Source: CAVQBP01 sp963710745
Lineage (GTDB): Bacteria > Bacteroidota > Ignavibacteria > Ignavibacteriales > Ignavibacteriaceae
Length of the DNA stretch: 64,000 nucleotides
NCBI GenBank assembly: GCA_963710745.1
Contig: CAVQBP010000007.1
Span: forward strand, 1-64,000
Reading direction: 5' to 3'
Positions 54,034 through 63,400 of the stretch are shown piece by piece (the stretch's first letter is position 1; every line of letters begins with the position of its first letter). The notes under the pieces are model-generated. The model saw only the letters and a list, made by a program, of their open reading frames with translations. It was not told where the DNA came from and did no database searches. The translations under genes were made by a program, and so were the position numbers.

Positions 54034-54582
54034 TTATTTTTTTAGATAATGTAAAACAATAACACCTGAATTAAATTTTCTCGTATCCGACAATTGAAGG
54101 TTAGTTTTTTGGTTTAGATTATCCAATAATTTTCTGCCTTTACCTAAAACAACGGGATGAATCAGAAACCAGAATTCATCAATCAGCTGTTCATTCATTA
54201 GAGCTGATGCTATGCTGAGACTGCCGGCTGAAATATGTTTACCGCTTTGTTTTTTCATTTTCAAAACTTCATCAATTAAATTCCCCTTATTTAGTATCGT
54301 ATTATTCCAGTTTACATCATTCAGTGTTTTTGAAAATACTACTTTGGATATGCTGTTGAATTTGTCCGCAAACTTTTTCATACTTTCAGTGCTTCTCGGA
54401 TCTTCTTCTGCATTCGGCCAGAAATCTGCCATCAACTCATACGTTATTCTCCCAATCAACACAACATCAACCGTATCCAGGTAACCGGTAAAAAAATCAT
54501 GTAATTCATTATCAGCTATCCCCGCAGTATGATCAGCATAGCCATCGATGGTTGAATTAATAGAAAAAATTATATTTCTCAT
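54034..54582 (-). CDS. dihydrofolate reductase-like (RibD C-terminal) protein
   Basis: A 182-residue protein with the RibD_C/DHFR fold: NIIFSINSTIDGYADHTAGI, VVLIGRITYELMADFWPNAE, HISAGSLSIASALMNEQLID and LIHPVVLGKGRKLL. Small stand-alone members are common in soil and sediment bacteria and probably reduce an unidentified substrate with NADPH. A second member lies at 55293-55967. First of a two-gene unit with DUF1801. Confidence 0.88.
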   Translation of the reverse strand: MRNIIFSINSTIDGYADHTAGIADNELHDFFTGYLDTVDVVLIGRITYELMADFWPNAEEDPRSTESMKKFADKFNSISKVVFSKTLNDVNWNNTILNKGNLIDEVLKMKKQSGKHISAGSLSIASALMNEQLIDEFWFLIHPVVLGKGRKLLDNLNQKTNLQLSDTRKFNSGVIVLHYLKK

Positions 54583-54844
54583 TATTTTACCCGAAGTTCA
54601 TTTGTGAACAATTAATGATTAACTATCTTATAATTTATATGAGTAACAAACGGAGAACTAATTACCTCAGCGAATTCAAAATTGAAATTCTCCTTAACAA
54701 TATTTCGAACAATTTAAACATTCTCCGAGTATAATCGGAGCTGAATGAATACGGCATTCATCAATTAATCCGGCATTGAGATAAAGAAAACTTTATTCAT
54801 TAATTTGCCTTCTATTATTCAAAAGATGAGAATTAATATTTTAT

Positions 54845-55273
54845 TCACATATTTGAAATAGGCTGCAGCATACTTACCCTGTTGCCTTCTGTATCTATAA
54901 ATGAACAGAAGAGTCCGACGCCAGGAATATCACCTGGTTCTCCGGGATTGTTTGGATCACCGCCTAATATTTTGCCGCCGGCATCCGATACTTTTTTCAT
55001 AGATTCTCTGATATCATCAACAGCGATAACAACAGACGGATGATTTGCAACCGGGTCACTGGATTTTTGATAGAAACCGCCACCTATCATTCCCGGTTCT
55101 TTCGGACGCATAGTTTTTTCGTCTGTTTCGGAAGTAGAAACAACCATATAATTACCCATTTCAGCTCCAAGCTGTTGTATTTTCCATCCAAACACATTTG
55201 TATAAAATTCTGCCATCCGAGTTTTGTTTTCAGCCGGCATTTCGAAATGTACTACAGGATTCATCTTTGACAT
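54845..55273 (-). CDS. VOC-family (glyoxalase-like) protein
   Basis: A 142-residue single-unit VOC protein: PVVHFEMPAENKTRMAEFYT, VFGWKIQQLG, GGGFYQKSSD and GVGLFCSFIDTEGNRVSML. His and Glu residues in strand positions (VVHFEM, DTEGN) could bind a metal. AAGGAGATGAATT precedes the ATG. It follows the second DHFR-like gene by 19 bp. Substrate unknown. Confidence 0.87.
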   Translation of the reverse strand: MSKMNPVVHFEMPAENKTRMAEFYTNVFGWKIQQLGAEMGNYMVVSTSETDEKTMRPKEPGMIGGGFYQKSSDPVANHPSVVIAVDDIRESMKKVSDAGGKILGGDPNNPGEPGDIPGVGLFCSFIDTEGNRVSMLQPISNM

Positions 55274-55292
55274 AATTCATCTCCTTATTAAT

Positions 55293-55967
55293 TTAATAAT
55301 TATTTGTATTTTCTTCTTTCAGCTTTTTTCTTCTTTTGATTTCCGCTTCAGAGGGATTATCCAGTGCAAAAGATCCGGTCTTAATTTTTCCAGCAGGTAT
55401 ATAGTTGCATATTATTACTCCTGTGCCGGAAACCTTACTGTCTCTTAATTTCAGATCTGAAGGTACTGTTCCTTCACCAAATAACTTTTTTCCTTGTCCT
55501 ATTATAATTGGAAATATCCAAAGACGGAATTCATCAATTAAATTATTTTTTATTAATGTTTGAATAAGATTTGAACTGCCATGAACCTGAAGCTCCGGTC
55601 CTCCGCTTTCTTTCAATTTCTTTATCTTTTCAACAACGTTATCTTTAATAAGAAAAGAATTTTCCCAGGTTACTTCATTAAGTGATTTTGTAACAACATA
55701 TTTGTTTATGCCGCTGAATAGTTCAGCAACCGGATCATCTTTAAGAAAAGGCCAGTGAGCTGCAAAAATTTCATAAGTCCTTCTGCCGAGTAAAAGTTCG
55801 AAAGGTTCTTTCATCGAATCATCCATTATCTGTCCCATCAGCTCATCCCAGTAGTTAAAGGACCAACCGCCGCAATTAAATCCGCCAGTTGGATCTTCTT
55901 CCGGTCCGCCGGGTGCCTGCATAACACCATCAAGTGTAACGAATGTATTAACAACTAATTTCCGCAT
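55293..55967 (-). CDS. dihydrofolate reductase-like (RibD C-terminal) protein 2
   Basis: A 224-residue DHFR/RibD_C protein: KLVVNTFVTLDGVMQAPGGP, ELLLGRRTYEIFAAHWPF, LQVHGSSNLIQTLIKNNLID and WIFPIIIGQGKKLFGEG. Start ATG with AGGAGTATAT upstream. It has a longer, basic C-terminus (EAEIKRRKKLKEENTNNY) than its neighbour at 54034. Paralogue within the same array. Confidence 0.9.
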   Translation of the reverse strand: MRKLVVNTFVTLDGVMQAPGGPEEDPTGGFNCGGWSFNYWDELMGQIMDDSMKEPFELLLGRRTYEIFAAHWPFLKDDPVAELFSGINKYVVTKSLNEVTWENSFLIKDNVVEKIKKLKESGGPELQVHGSSNLIQTLIKNNLIDEFRLWIFPIIIGQGKKLFGEGTVPSDLKLRDSKVSGTGVIICNYIPAGKIKTGSFALDNPSEAEIKRRKKLKEENTNNY

Positions 55968-56007
55968 ATATATACTCCTGTAATAGTTAAGACTTTAAGC
56001 TGATATT

Positions 56008-56424
56008 TTATGATTCACAGAGCAGCATCCAGTTAGTACCGAACTTATCCCGAAGCATTGCAAAACGTGACGCATAAAATGTTTGTTCCATCTTCATGAA
56101 AATCTCTCCTCCATCAGCAAGAAGTTTATAAATCCTTTCCGTTTCCTCTGTACTTTCAATCCTTAATGTTAAATATGCACTTCGCATTGGTTCGGTATGA
56201 GGTATATCAGCCCCCATCAGCACACTGTTTCCAATCTCTATACGTGCATGCAGAATATCGTTTTTCCGGTCCTCCGGTACGGCTGAAGAATCCGGCATCT
56301 CTTTGAAAGTGGACATCATGGTTATTTTTCCGCCGAGATACTTCTCATAAAACTGAAATGCCTCTCTGCAATTTCCCTTGTAATTAACATAGACGTTGAG
56401 TTTCATTAAGTTCTTCTCTTCCAT
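56008..56424 (-). CDS. PhnB-like VOC protein
   Basis: A 138-residue protein of the PhnB/DUF1338-like VOC group: VYVNYKGNCREAFQFYEKYL, GGKITMMSTFKEMPDS, ILHARIEIGNSVLMGADIPH and RDKFGTNWMLLCES. The function of these proteins is not established. The start may be 56424, or the ATG at 56406 where the conserved MKLNVYVN begins; the latter has AGAGAAGAA before it. Confidence 0.87.
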   Translation of the reverse strand: MEEKNLMKLNVYVNYKGNCREAFQFYEKYLGGKITMMSTFKEMPDSSAVPEDRKNDILHARIEIGNSVLMGADIPHTEPMRSAYLTLRIESTEETERIYKLLADGGEIFMKMEQTFYASRFAMLRDKFGTNWMLLCES

Positions 56425-56448
56425 AAATTTTTCTTCTTTACTTCATTT

Positions 56449-56994
56449 TTACAAGGATTTAATATCCTCTGCAACTAAAGTTAAATCGTTATTAAGCTGG
56501 TGTCCTCCATGCTGTATTTTCCTGATGGTTGCATATGGAAGCATTTGCTCATATATTAAAAGATGATCGAACGGAATTTTTTCATCATCCCGGCAATGAT
56601 ATAAAAAAACAGGAACATTTCTGGGAAGGCTTTCAGCGATATCTTCCTTTAATTTAATCCCTTTCAACTAATCTTCATCTCCATCCCAGAAAGGAGCGGC
56701 AATGAGAAAGATGCCGTCAACTTTTTGTTTAACCTTGTTTTCTGAAAGGAATTTTAACAACATTGAAGCCCCAAAAGAATGGCCTGCCATAATAACATCA
56801 TCATTAATATATGAAATTTCTTTTCCGATTTGCTGAAGCCATCCATAACAGGGTGCAGTTTCATCTGATTCATTTCGGGATAATGAACTGAATATTCATC
56901 TTTCAAATTTTCCTTTAAAAGAAGCGGCAAATTGTGCATCGGCTTCATATCCTTTCTCACCGCCTCCTTGTATAAATAAAATGTTTTTTTTCAT
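56449..56994 (-). pseudogene. broken RBBP9-like alpha/beta hydrolase
   Basis: From the ATG at 56994 the sequence codes MKKNILFIQGGGEKGYEADA, then needs a frame change at about 56894 to read KENLKDEYSVHYPEMN, and another near 56856 to continue ETAPCYGWLQQIGKEISY and the nucleophile motif MAGHSFGASML. A TAG at about 56668 then stands where the family has Trp (GDEDW), after which the frame goes on to PVFLYHCRDDEKIPFDH and GGHQLNNDL. All parts of a serine hydrolase are therefore present in order, with three lesions (+1, -1 and a nonsense codon). No single protein can be made. Confidence 0.8.
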
Positions 56995-57133
56995 AATGAC
57001 AATAATTCTTATAATTTATTTTTGAACCACGTTTTACATTTGCTGTTCAAGTACATATTTTTAAACATACATTGTTCATTATTCTGTTTATGTTCTTCAC
57101 TTGATAAAATTAATTTATGATTCCCGGAAGAAA

Positions 57134-57574
57134 TTAATCCGGAATCACCGGCTCTACAAGTTTAGATAATTGATCAAGCGATTCCTGCCATCCGAGATAG
57201 CACATTTCGGGTGGAATGGCATCCGGGACACCTTCCTGAACGACAGTTACATCCGATCCGCAGGAAACTTCCTTTATAGTAATAGTTGTAACCATCTCAC
57301 CCGGCATGTTCGGATCGTCAAACTGATCCGAATAGCGGATATGTTTACCCGGTTCCAGTTCAAGATATTTACCGCCGAATGAATGACTTTTTCCGCTTGA
57401 GAAATTAGTGAAAGACATCTTGTAAGTTCCGCCTGCTTTTGCATCCAGATGATGCACCTTGCAGGTAAATCCATTTGGCGGAAGCCATTTTGCCTGAGCG
57501 TCGGCATCAAGAAAAGCATGGTAAATCTTTTCAGGTGCAGCTTTAAAAACTCTGTGAAGATTGATTGTTGACAT
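57134..57574 (-). CDS. SRPBCC/AHSA1-family protein
   Basis: A 146-residue START-like protein: INLHRVFKAAPEKIYHAFLD, WLPPNGFTCKVHHLDAKAGG, YLELEPGKHIRYSDQFDDPN and CYLGWQESLDQLSKLVEP. The ATG at 57574 is chosen because AAGGAGAAAAACT precedes it and it starts the conserved region; an in-frame ATG 63 nt upstream lacks one. These proteins bind hydrophobic ligands or act as hydrolases/chaperone-like factors; no specific role is assigned. Confidence 0.88.
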   Translation of the reverse strand: MSTINLHRVFKAAPEKIYHAFLDADAQAKWLPPNGFTCKVHHLDAKAGGTYKMSFTNFSSGKSHSFGGKYLELEPGKHIRYSDQFDDPNMPGEMVTTITIKEVSCGSDVTVVQEGVPDAIPPEMCYLGWQESLDQLSKLVEPVIPD

Positions 57575-57656
57575 AGTTTTTCTCCTTAAGAATTTAAAAT
57601 GATTTATTAATGTCATTTCGCAATTTCCATTATTCATTGTTAATTCTTAATTGACT

Positions 57657-58554
57657 TCATGCCCTTTCCAGTTCAGCTATATCAAGCTTTTTCATTTGGA
57701 GCACTTTCTGCATAACTCTTTGTGATTTTCCTTCTTCTTTGCTGCTTAACAATTCACCTAATGCTGTTGGTACAACCTGCCATGAAAGTCCGTATTTATC
57801 TTTTAACCAGCCGCACATCTGCGCTTTCGGATCGCCACCGGAAGATAGGTTATCCCAGAAATGATCAAGCTCTTTTTGATTATCACAATTAACGACAAAT
57901 GAAATTGCCTCGTTAAAAGAAAAATCGTGCATATGTCCTCCATCCATAGCTGCAAATTTCTGTCCCTCCAGTATAAAATCTGCATAGGCGACGGAACTTT
58001 CTTCATCAGGTTTCCGGCCGTTTTCATACCTGGAGAAACTGACAGGCCTGGAATCATTAAACACAGATGTATAAAAATTAATTGCTTCTTCGGTTTTACC
58101 GGTAACATTTCCGGTGAACATCAGAGAAGGAATAATTTTTTGTTCAACTTCACTCCTGTAAATAATTATTTGCCATGATACTCCGAATTTATCTTCCAGC
58201 CATCCGTATTTTTCACTGAAAGGATATTTATCAAGCGGCATTAAAACCTTTCCGCCGTTTGAAAGTTTATTCCATAAATCTTCGGCTTCCTTTTCAGTCG
58301 TACAGTTTACAAAAAAAGAAACGGATGGATTAATTTTGAATACAGGTCCTCCGTTTATTGACAACAAACGGATGACCGTAAAGATCGAAGGCAATGGTCA
58401 TAACAGAATCCTTTGGTCTTCCGGAAGCTTTAGCGCTTTCCTCGTTATATTTTGTTGTACTTCTTATTTTTGAATTTCCAAAAGTAGAAATGTAAAAATT
58501 AACGGCTTCTTCAGCATTATTATCAAACCAGAGAAATGGGTTTATTTTTTTCAT
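57657..58554 (-). pseudogene. frameshifted double PhnB-like VOC protein
   Basis: The first frame (58554-58330) starts MKKINPFLWFDNNAEEAVNF after AGGAG and reads to DLYGHPFVVN, then goes out of frame. The second frame takes over at about 58360 with INGGPVFKINPSVSFFVNC, exactly where the family continues after 'FVALNGGPVF', and carries on through a second PhnB domain (IPSLMFTGNVTGKTEEAINF ... WQVVPTALGELL) to 57657. One single-base indel explains it. No slippery heptamer is visible, so programmed frameshifting is unlikely. The second domain could still be made from an internal start. Confidence 0.78.
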
Positions 58555-58597
58555 TTCAAACTCCTAATAAATATTTATACGCAAGAAAGAATTGTAT

Positions 58598-58891
58598 TTA
58601 TTCAATTAAAAAAATTTCCCTGAATCCCCCTTTAACCAGATCCATATATCCTTCCATAATTTTTTCTACTTCGGGATCCGGAGTACCGCTTCTCATTTCT
58701 TTAGCAAAACCGGTAAGATCCTCTGTTTCTGATTCCAGAACGACTGTCCAGTAAGTTGCAGATATATCCGTCATTACTTTATAAGAACCCATACCCTGCT
58801 TTTCAAAATAAGGCGCAGCTTGTTTAAACTTTTTAACCAGCTCTTTGGCCTTGCCTGGTTTAGTGTGAAAAACATCTCTTATTAAATACAT
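58598..58891 (-). CDS. small NIPSNAP-like / dimeric alpha-beta barrel protein
   Basis: A 97-residue protein, MYLIRDVFHTKPGKAKELVK then FKQAAPYFEKQGMGSYKVMT and TYWTVVLESETEDLTGF. The size and pattern fit the dimeric alpha-beta barrel (NIPSNAP/EthD-like) group, but no catalytic residue can be named. GGAGATATT precedes the ATG. Member of the small-enzyme array. Confidence 0.72.
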   Translation of the reverse strand: MYLIRDVFHTKPGKAKELVKKFKQAAPYFEKQGMGSYKVMTDISATYWTVVLESETEDLTGFAKEMRSGTPDPEVEKIMEGYMDLVKGGFREIFLIE

Positions 58892-58974
58892 AATATCTCC
58901 GTCTGTTTTTATTAATTATTTATATTGAATTATTAAATTCTTTAAGTTGATCAGATGCTAATAAAATTAAGAAT

Positions 58975-59361
58975 TCATACTTCAAGTACAGACAAAATAT
59001 TATCTGCAGGATCTTTAAACCATGCGATTTTGGGACCTCCTCCGCCTTCTGCAATGCCTTTTTCATTCGTTTTCAGATTAGGCTCATTGTAGTTCTCAAA
59101 TTTTATTCCCTTTTCAGTCAGTTCATCTACTGTCTTTTCAACGTTATCAACAGGAAAATTTAGCACAGTAAAACTTGCAGGTGTATGGTTAGGTTTGGAA
59201 TAGATCATTATATCACTGCTGTCTTTAATGTGAAGTCTAAATACTCCGCCCATTTCGGGAACTTCTGAGACTTCCAATCCAAGTGTTTCACTGTAAAATT
59301 TTTTTGCTTTACTAAAGTCGTTAACTGAAAAGCTGCTGAAGGCCCGGGAATCTTGAAACAT
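58975..59361 (-). CDS. VOC-family (glyoxalase/bleomycin resistance-like) protein
   Basis: A 128-residue VOC protein: AFSSFSVNDFSKAKKFYSET, LGLEVSEVPEMGGVFRLHI, FPVDNVEKTVDELTEKGIKF and IAWFKDPADNILSVLEV. AAGGAGATTAAC precedes the ATG. The expected metal-ligand positions are only partly kept, so a binding role is possible. Paralogous in fold to 54845-55273. Confidence 0.88.
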   Translation of the reverse strand: MFQDSRAFSSFSVNDFSKAKKFYSETLGLEVSEVPEMGGVFRLHIKDSSDIMIYSKPNHTPASFTVLNFPVDNVEKTVDELTEKGIKFENYNEPNLKTNEKGIAEGGGGPKIAWFKDPADNILSVLEV

Positions 59362-59378
59362 GTTAATCTCCTTTTGTT

Positions 59379-59747
59379 TTAATCATCATTATTTATAGTT
59401 GTGTCGATAATATATGTAGTTAATTCGCAAATTTTGTTGTTTTCGATTCGGTAAATATCGCAATAAGCAGGTTTATTGGAATTATCATTTTGAGTATTTG
59501 TGTGTCCGATACTTTCTACAACAACAAATTCTCTTTCTGAAATAATATTTTTAATCCTGTTTAAAGAAAAATTTTCAATTTCAAGGGACTTTACCGTCTT
59601 TATAAATTCACTTTTTCCGCGTATCAGTGGCATACCTACTATATTCCATATAATGTTTTCAGAAAGATATTCAGAATATAAATCATGATTGTTGCCGGTA
59701 AACATTTCAATGATTTGTTTTACCATTTTCTTGTTTTTAAGAGACAT
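59379..59747 (-). CDS. NTF2-like (SnoaL) protein
   Basis: A 122-residue protein of the NTF2-like cone fold: MVKQIIEMFTGNNHDLYSEY, WNIVGMPLIRGKSEFIKTVK, REFVVVESIGHTNTQNDNSN and YCDIYRIENNKICELTTYII. The ATG at 59747 fits the family start; an in-frame TTG 24 nt upstream reaches into the heptameric repeat and is less likely. Function unknown; binds or isomerises small molecules in related proteins. Confidence 0.8.
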   Translation of the reverse strand: MSLKNKKMVKQIIEMFTGNNHDLYSEYLSENIIWNIVGMPLIRGKSEFIKTVKSLEIENFSLNRIKNIISEREFVVVESIGHTNTQNDNSNKPAYCDIYRIENNKICELTTYIIDTTINNDD

Positions 59748-59759
59748 AAATTTTTTTAA

Positions 59760-59787
59760 GTCAAAAATCAAAAGTCAAAAGTTAAAA
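59760..59787. repeat. heptameric GTCAAAA-type repeat, copy 3
   Basis: Four 7-bp units, GTCAAAA, ATCAAAA, GTCAAAA, GTTAAAA, between the NTF2-like gene and the end of the broken GyrI-like gene. Weaker versions are at 60241-60254 (two units, minus strand) and 60336-60356. Confidence 0.65.
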
Positions 59788-59790
59788 TTG

Positions 59791-60226
59791 CTACTTTCGT
59801 CGATTCTGTTTAAAATAATAATTTTCCATTTTTCGATCGGGTTCTGCCGTAGGATCTGTCAGATAATATTCGACTTTTGGAGATATGAACTACCGTATGA
59901 ACTTCGAAAAGTCTGTTATATGGAGTGGTATATTTTACCACAGTATATTTACCCGCAGGAAAAACTCCAGGAAGTATCCTGTCATCACCTTCAAATTGAG
60001 AACTTGCGGGGTTACCGACATCAATCTCAATCTGTTCACGATTCATTTTTTTATAACTGAAAAATGGTGTTCCTTCCGGCTTAATCACTTTCTTCTGCAG
60101 CCAGTTGAAAAGTTCAGGAATTAAAGGGGGCAGTTCAGATGGAACATCTTCTCTCTTTAATTTATTTTTAATTGATACATAATGCTCTTCGTTTCGAAAT
60201 AAAATTTCAGGCTTAATATTTATCAT
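59791..60226 (-). pseudogene. GyrI-like ligand-binding protein with out-of-frame deletion
   Basis: From the ATG at 60226 (AGGAATATTTTC upstream) the frame codes a GyrI-like/AraC-effector-binding domain: PEILFRNEEHYVSIKNKLKR, IEIDVGNPASSQFEGDDRIL, GVFPAGKYTVVKYTTPYNRL. It then runs into an unrelated tail and ends at 59810. The expected family ending, PKVEYYLTDPTAEPD, is present in another frame just below, ending at 59791. About 20 residues that normally join the two parts are missing, so an internal deletion that is not a multiple of three has removed them. A truncated product might still fold in part. Confidence 0.72.
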
Positions 60227-60354
60227 GAAAATATTCCTGATTTTGATTTTTGAATATTAGTTTCATAAGAAAAATAATATTGCAAATCCTGGTTTGAAAG
60301 GTCTGGTTACGTCAATTTAAGGGGTTGATTGCGACATCAAAAAGTAAAAATCAG

Positions 60355-60387
60355 AAAGCCTGCTTAAAATCTTAAAGCAGGCTTTTT
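60355..60387 (-). terminator. terminator of the RND pump operon
   Basis: An 11-bp stem, AAAGCCTGCTT with AAGCAGGCTTT and a 9-nt loop, between the RND gene (ends 60401) and the small-enzyme array. A TTTTT run follows on the plus strand and a broken T tract on the minus strand. Confidence 0.7.
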
Positions 60388-60400
60388 CAATACCATCCTA

Positions 60401-63400
60401 TTAAACTTCCGGAATCAGGTTACCTGATTCTATAACCTTATTCTTTTCTTCCAAATGTTTTGTTGTTAGTTCTTCTTTACTAGTAAACCGGGCTAAAAGT
60501 GTATAAACAACAGGTACAATTACTAAGGTCAAGAAGGTTGAAAAAAGCATACCGCCCACAACAGCCAGTCCTAAAGGCCGGCGTGATTCAGCGCCAGCTC
60601 CCAATCCGATCGCTATAGGCAGAATTCCGAAAATAGTAGCAAATGAAGTCATCAGAATTGGTCTTAAACGTATAGTTGCTGCTTTCACTACGGAATCAAT
60701 AAACGTGTTTCCCTGTGCCCGCTGCTGGTTAGCAAACTCAACAATAAGAATCGCATTTTTTGTAACAAGACCAATCAGCATTATTAATCCGATTTGAGAA
60801 TAAATATTAAGACTCTGTCCGAAAATAAAAAGTGTAAGCAGGGCACCGAATACTGCAAGTGGTACAGAAAGTAAAATCGTAAATGGATGTATAAAACTTT
60901 CAAACTGGGCTGAAAGAACAAGGTAAATAAATATGATTGCCAGGATAAACATGAAATATAAAGCAGAACTTGAAGACTTGTACTCCAATGATTGTCCGGC
61001 ATATTCATGTTTAATGCTTGACGGGAGTTTTTCTGCTGCAATCCGGTCAAGATCATTTAATGCCTGGCCGAGTGTAAATCCCGGTGCAAGACTTGCAGTA
61101 ATGGTTGCAGAACGAATACGGTTATAATGATTTAATTCTTTCGGTGCAACAGTTTTTTTAACTTTAACTACATTCGCAAGCTGTACCAATCCTCCGGTAC
61201 TTCGTATATAAATATTTGGAATTTCATTCGGGGTTGAGCGGTATTCAGGTTTCAATTGCAAAATTACATCATATTGCTTAGTACCGCGCTTAAAGTCTGT
61301 TACTATTCTTCCTCCCAGCAATGTTTCCAAAGTTGACCCAATGTCAGTAACGGATACACCCAGATGAGAAGCGCGTTCGCGGTCAATATCGATGTCGAGC
61401 TGCGGTTTATTTAACCGCAGATCACTATCCATATTAATCAGATAACCTAATTTTGAGGCTTCGCTCATCATTATACCGACAGCTTTATTTAATTCCGAAT
61501 AGCTGTCGGCCTGGAGAACATATTCTACGGGACTTGTAGAAGTAGACCCCAGACTTGGAGGATTTATTACAAAAGCTAAAACTCCCGGAATTGAAATAAG
61601 CTGTGGAAATAGTTCCTGGATTATCTGCTGCTGTGATTTTTTTCTTTCACTTCTCGGTTTCAAATTTAAGAACATAAAACTATTTGTAACACTTCCCGGG
61701 CCGCTAAAACCTAATCCGGTAGCAGTGAATAATCCATCGAGTTCCGGCAATTTCATCAAACGGTTTTCAATTTCTTTAACATAGCTGTCGGTATATTTTA
61801 ACGTAGCTCCTTCCGGTGCAATTACTACCCCGAATCCTACACCGCGATCTTCAACCGGGACAAGTTCACTGGGCAGAAGTTTAAATAAAAAGATGCCTAA
61901 AACAATTGCCGCTAAACCTCCGGAAATTATAATTATCCTGTGATTTAATGTCCATCTCAACAGTTTTTCATAATAAATATTCAACTTATCGAAAAAGCTA
62001 TCAAATGATTTTGATGCCCAGCTTTTGCCGGTACCATGAAGAGGCCGTAAAATCTGAGAGGAGATCATCGGTGTTAAAGTAAGAGCAACAAAACCAGAAA
62101 TTAAAACTGCAACTGCAACTGCGATTCCGAATTCATTAAATAGTCTGCCGACATTACCCGAAAGAAAAGCCAGAGGAATAAAAACCGCCACTAGAGCGAT
62201 AGTGGTGGAAACAATTGCAAATCCTATTTCTTTACTTCCGTCAATTGCTGCCTGCCATCTGCTTTTTCCCATTTCCATATGGCGGTAAATATTTTCTAGA
62301 ACTACAATAGCATCATCTACTACAAGTCCGATTGCTAAAACGAGTCCAAGCAAAGTAAGAATGTTAATGGTAAAACCTGCAAAATAAACGGCAGCTAAAG
62401 CACCAATAATTGAGATTGGGATGGCAATTGAGGGAATGATGGTTGCCCGGAAACTTTTCAGGAATAAGAGTACAACAAGAATAACTAAAATTAAAGCAAT
62501 TACCAGGGTTTGTTCAACTTCCGAAATCGATTCTTTAATAAATTCCGAACTATCGTAAGCAACATCCAGTTTCATTCCTTCAGGCAGTGATTTGGATAAC
62601 TCAGGTATTGCTTTCCGTACTTCATCGGCCACATCAACGGTGCTTGCTTTGGACTGCTTAACAATACCCAGACCTATTGCCGGTTTTCCATTCCAGCGGG
62701 CAACGGTCCGTTCATCTTCCGCTCCAACTTTAACATCGGCAATTTCACGGAGACGGACAATATCGTTCCCTTTCTGCGATACTATAATTGAACCGAACTC
62801 TTCGGGTGTGGAAAGATCACCGCGTGTACGAACAGAAAATTCCCTTTCAACACCTTCAACCCTTCCGCCGGGTATTTCAGCATTTTCTCTCCTGACCGCA
62901 GCTTCAATGTCCTGAGCAGTTAAACCATGGGCAGCCATTCGTAAAGGGTCAAGCCATACGCGCATTGCATATTTACGTTCACCTCCGAGTATTACCGATC
63001 CAACTCCGGGAAGTCTTTGTATTTTTTCTTTCAAAACACGATCGGCAAAATCTGACAACTCTAAGTCGGAATAGTGCGTGCTGGAAAGTCCCAGCCAGAC
63101 AATCGCCTGCGCATTAGCATCGACTTTTGAAATTATCGGGTCATCAATTTCCTGGGGTAAATTTCCGCGTACCCTTGATACTCTGTCCCTTACATCATTT
63201 GCCGCTTCATTTACATCACGGTTTAATTCAAACTCTATCGTAATAACAGATCCGCCTTCACTGCTTGAAGATGATATAGTTTTTACACCTTCCAGAGTAG
63301 CAAACTGTTCTTCAAGAATATCTGTAATTTCTGTTTCAACTACATTAGAACTTGCACCGCGGTATAAGCTGACAACAGATATAATTGGCGGATCGATATC

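Noticed and set aside
56668..56670. Stop-codon readthrough or a recoded TAG in the alpha/beta hydrolase.
   Set aside because: Two independent frameshifts upstream in the same gene make gene decay the simpler explanation.
58330..58394. Programmed ribosomal frameshift in the double PhnB gene.
   Set aside because: No slippery heptamer or stable downstream hairpin is visible, and neighbouring genes are also broken.
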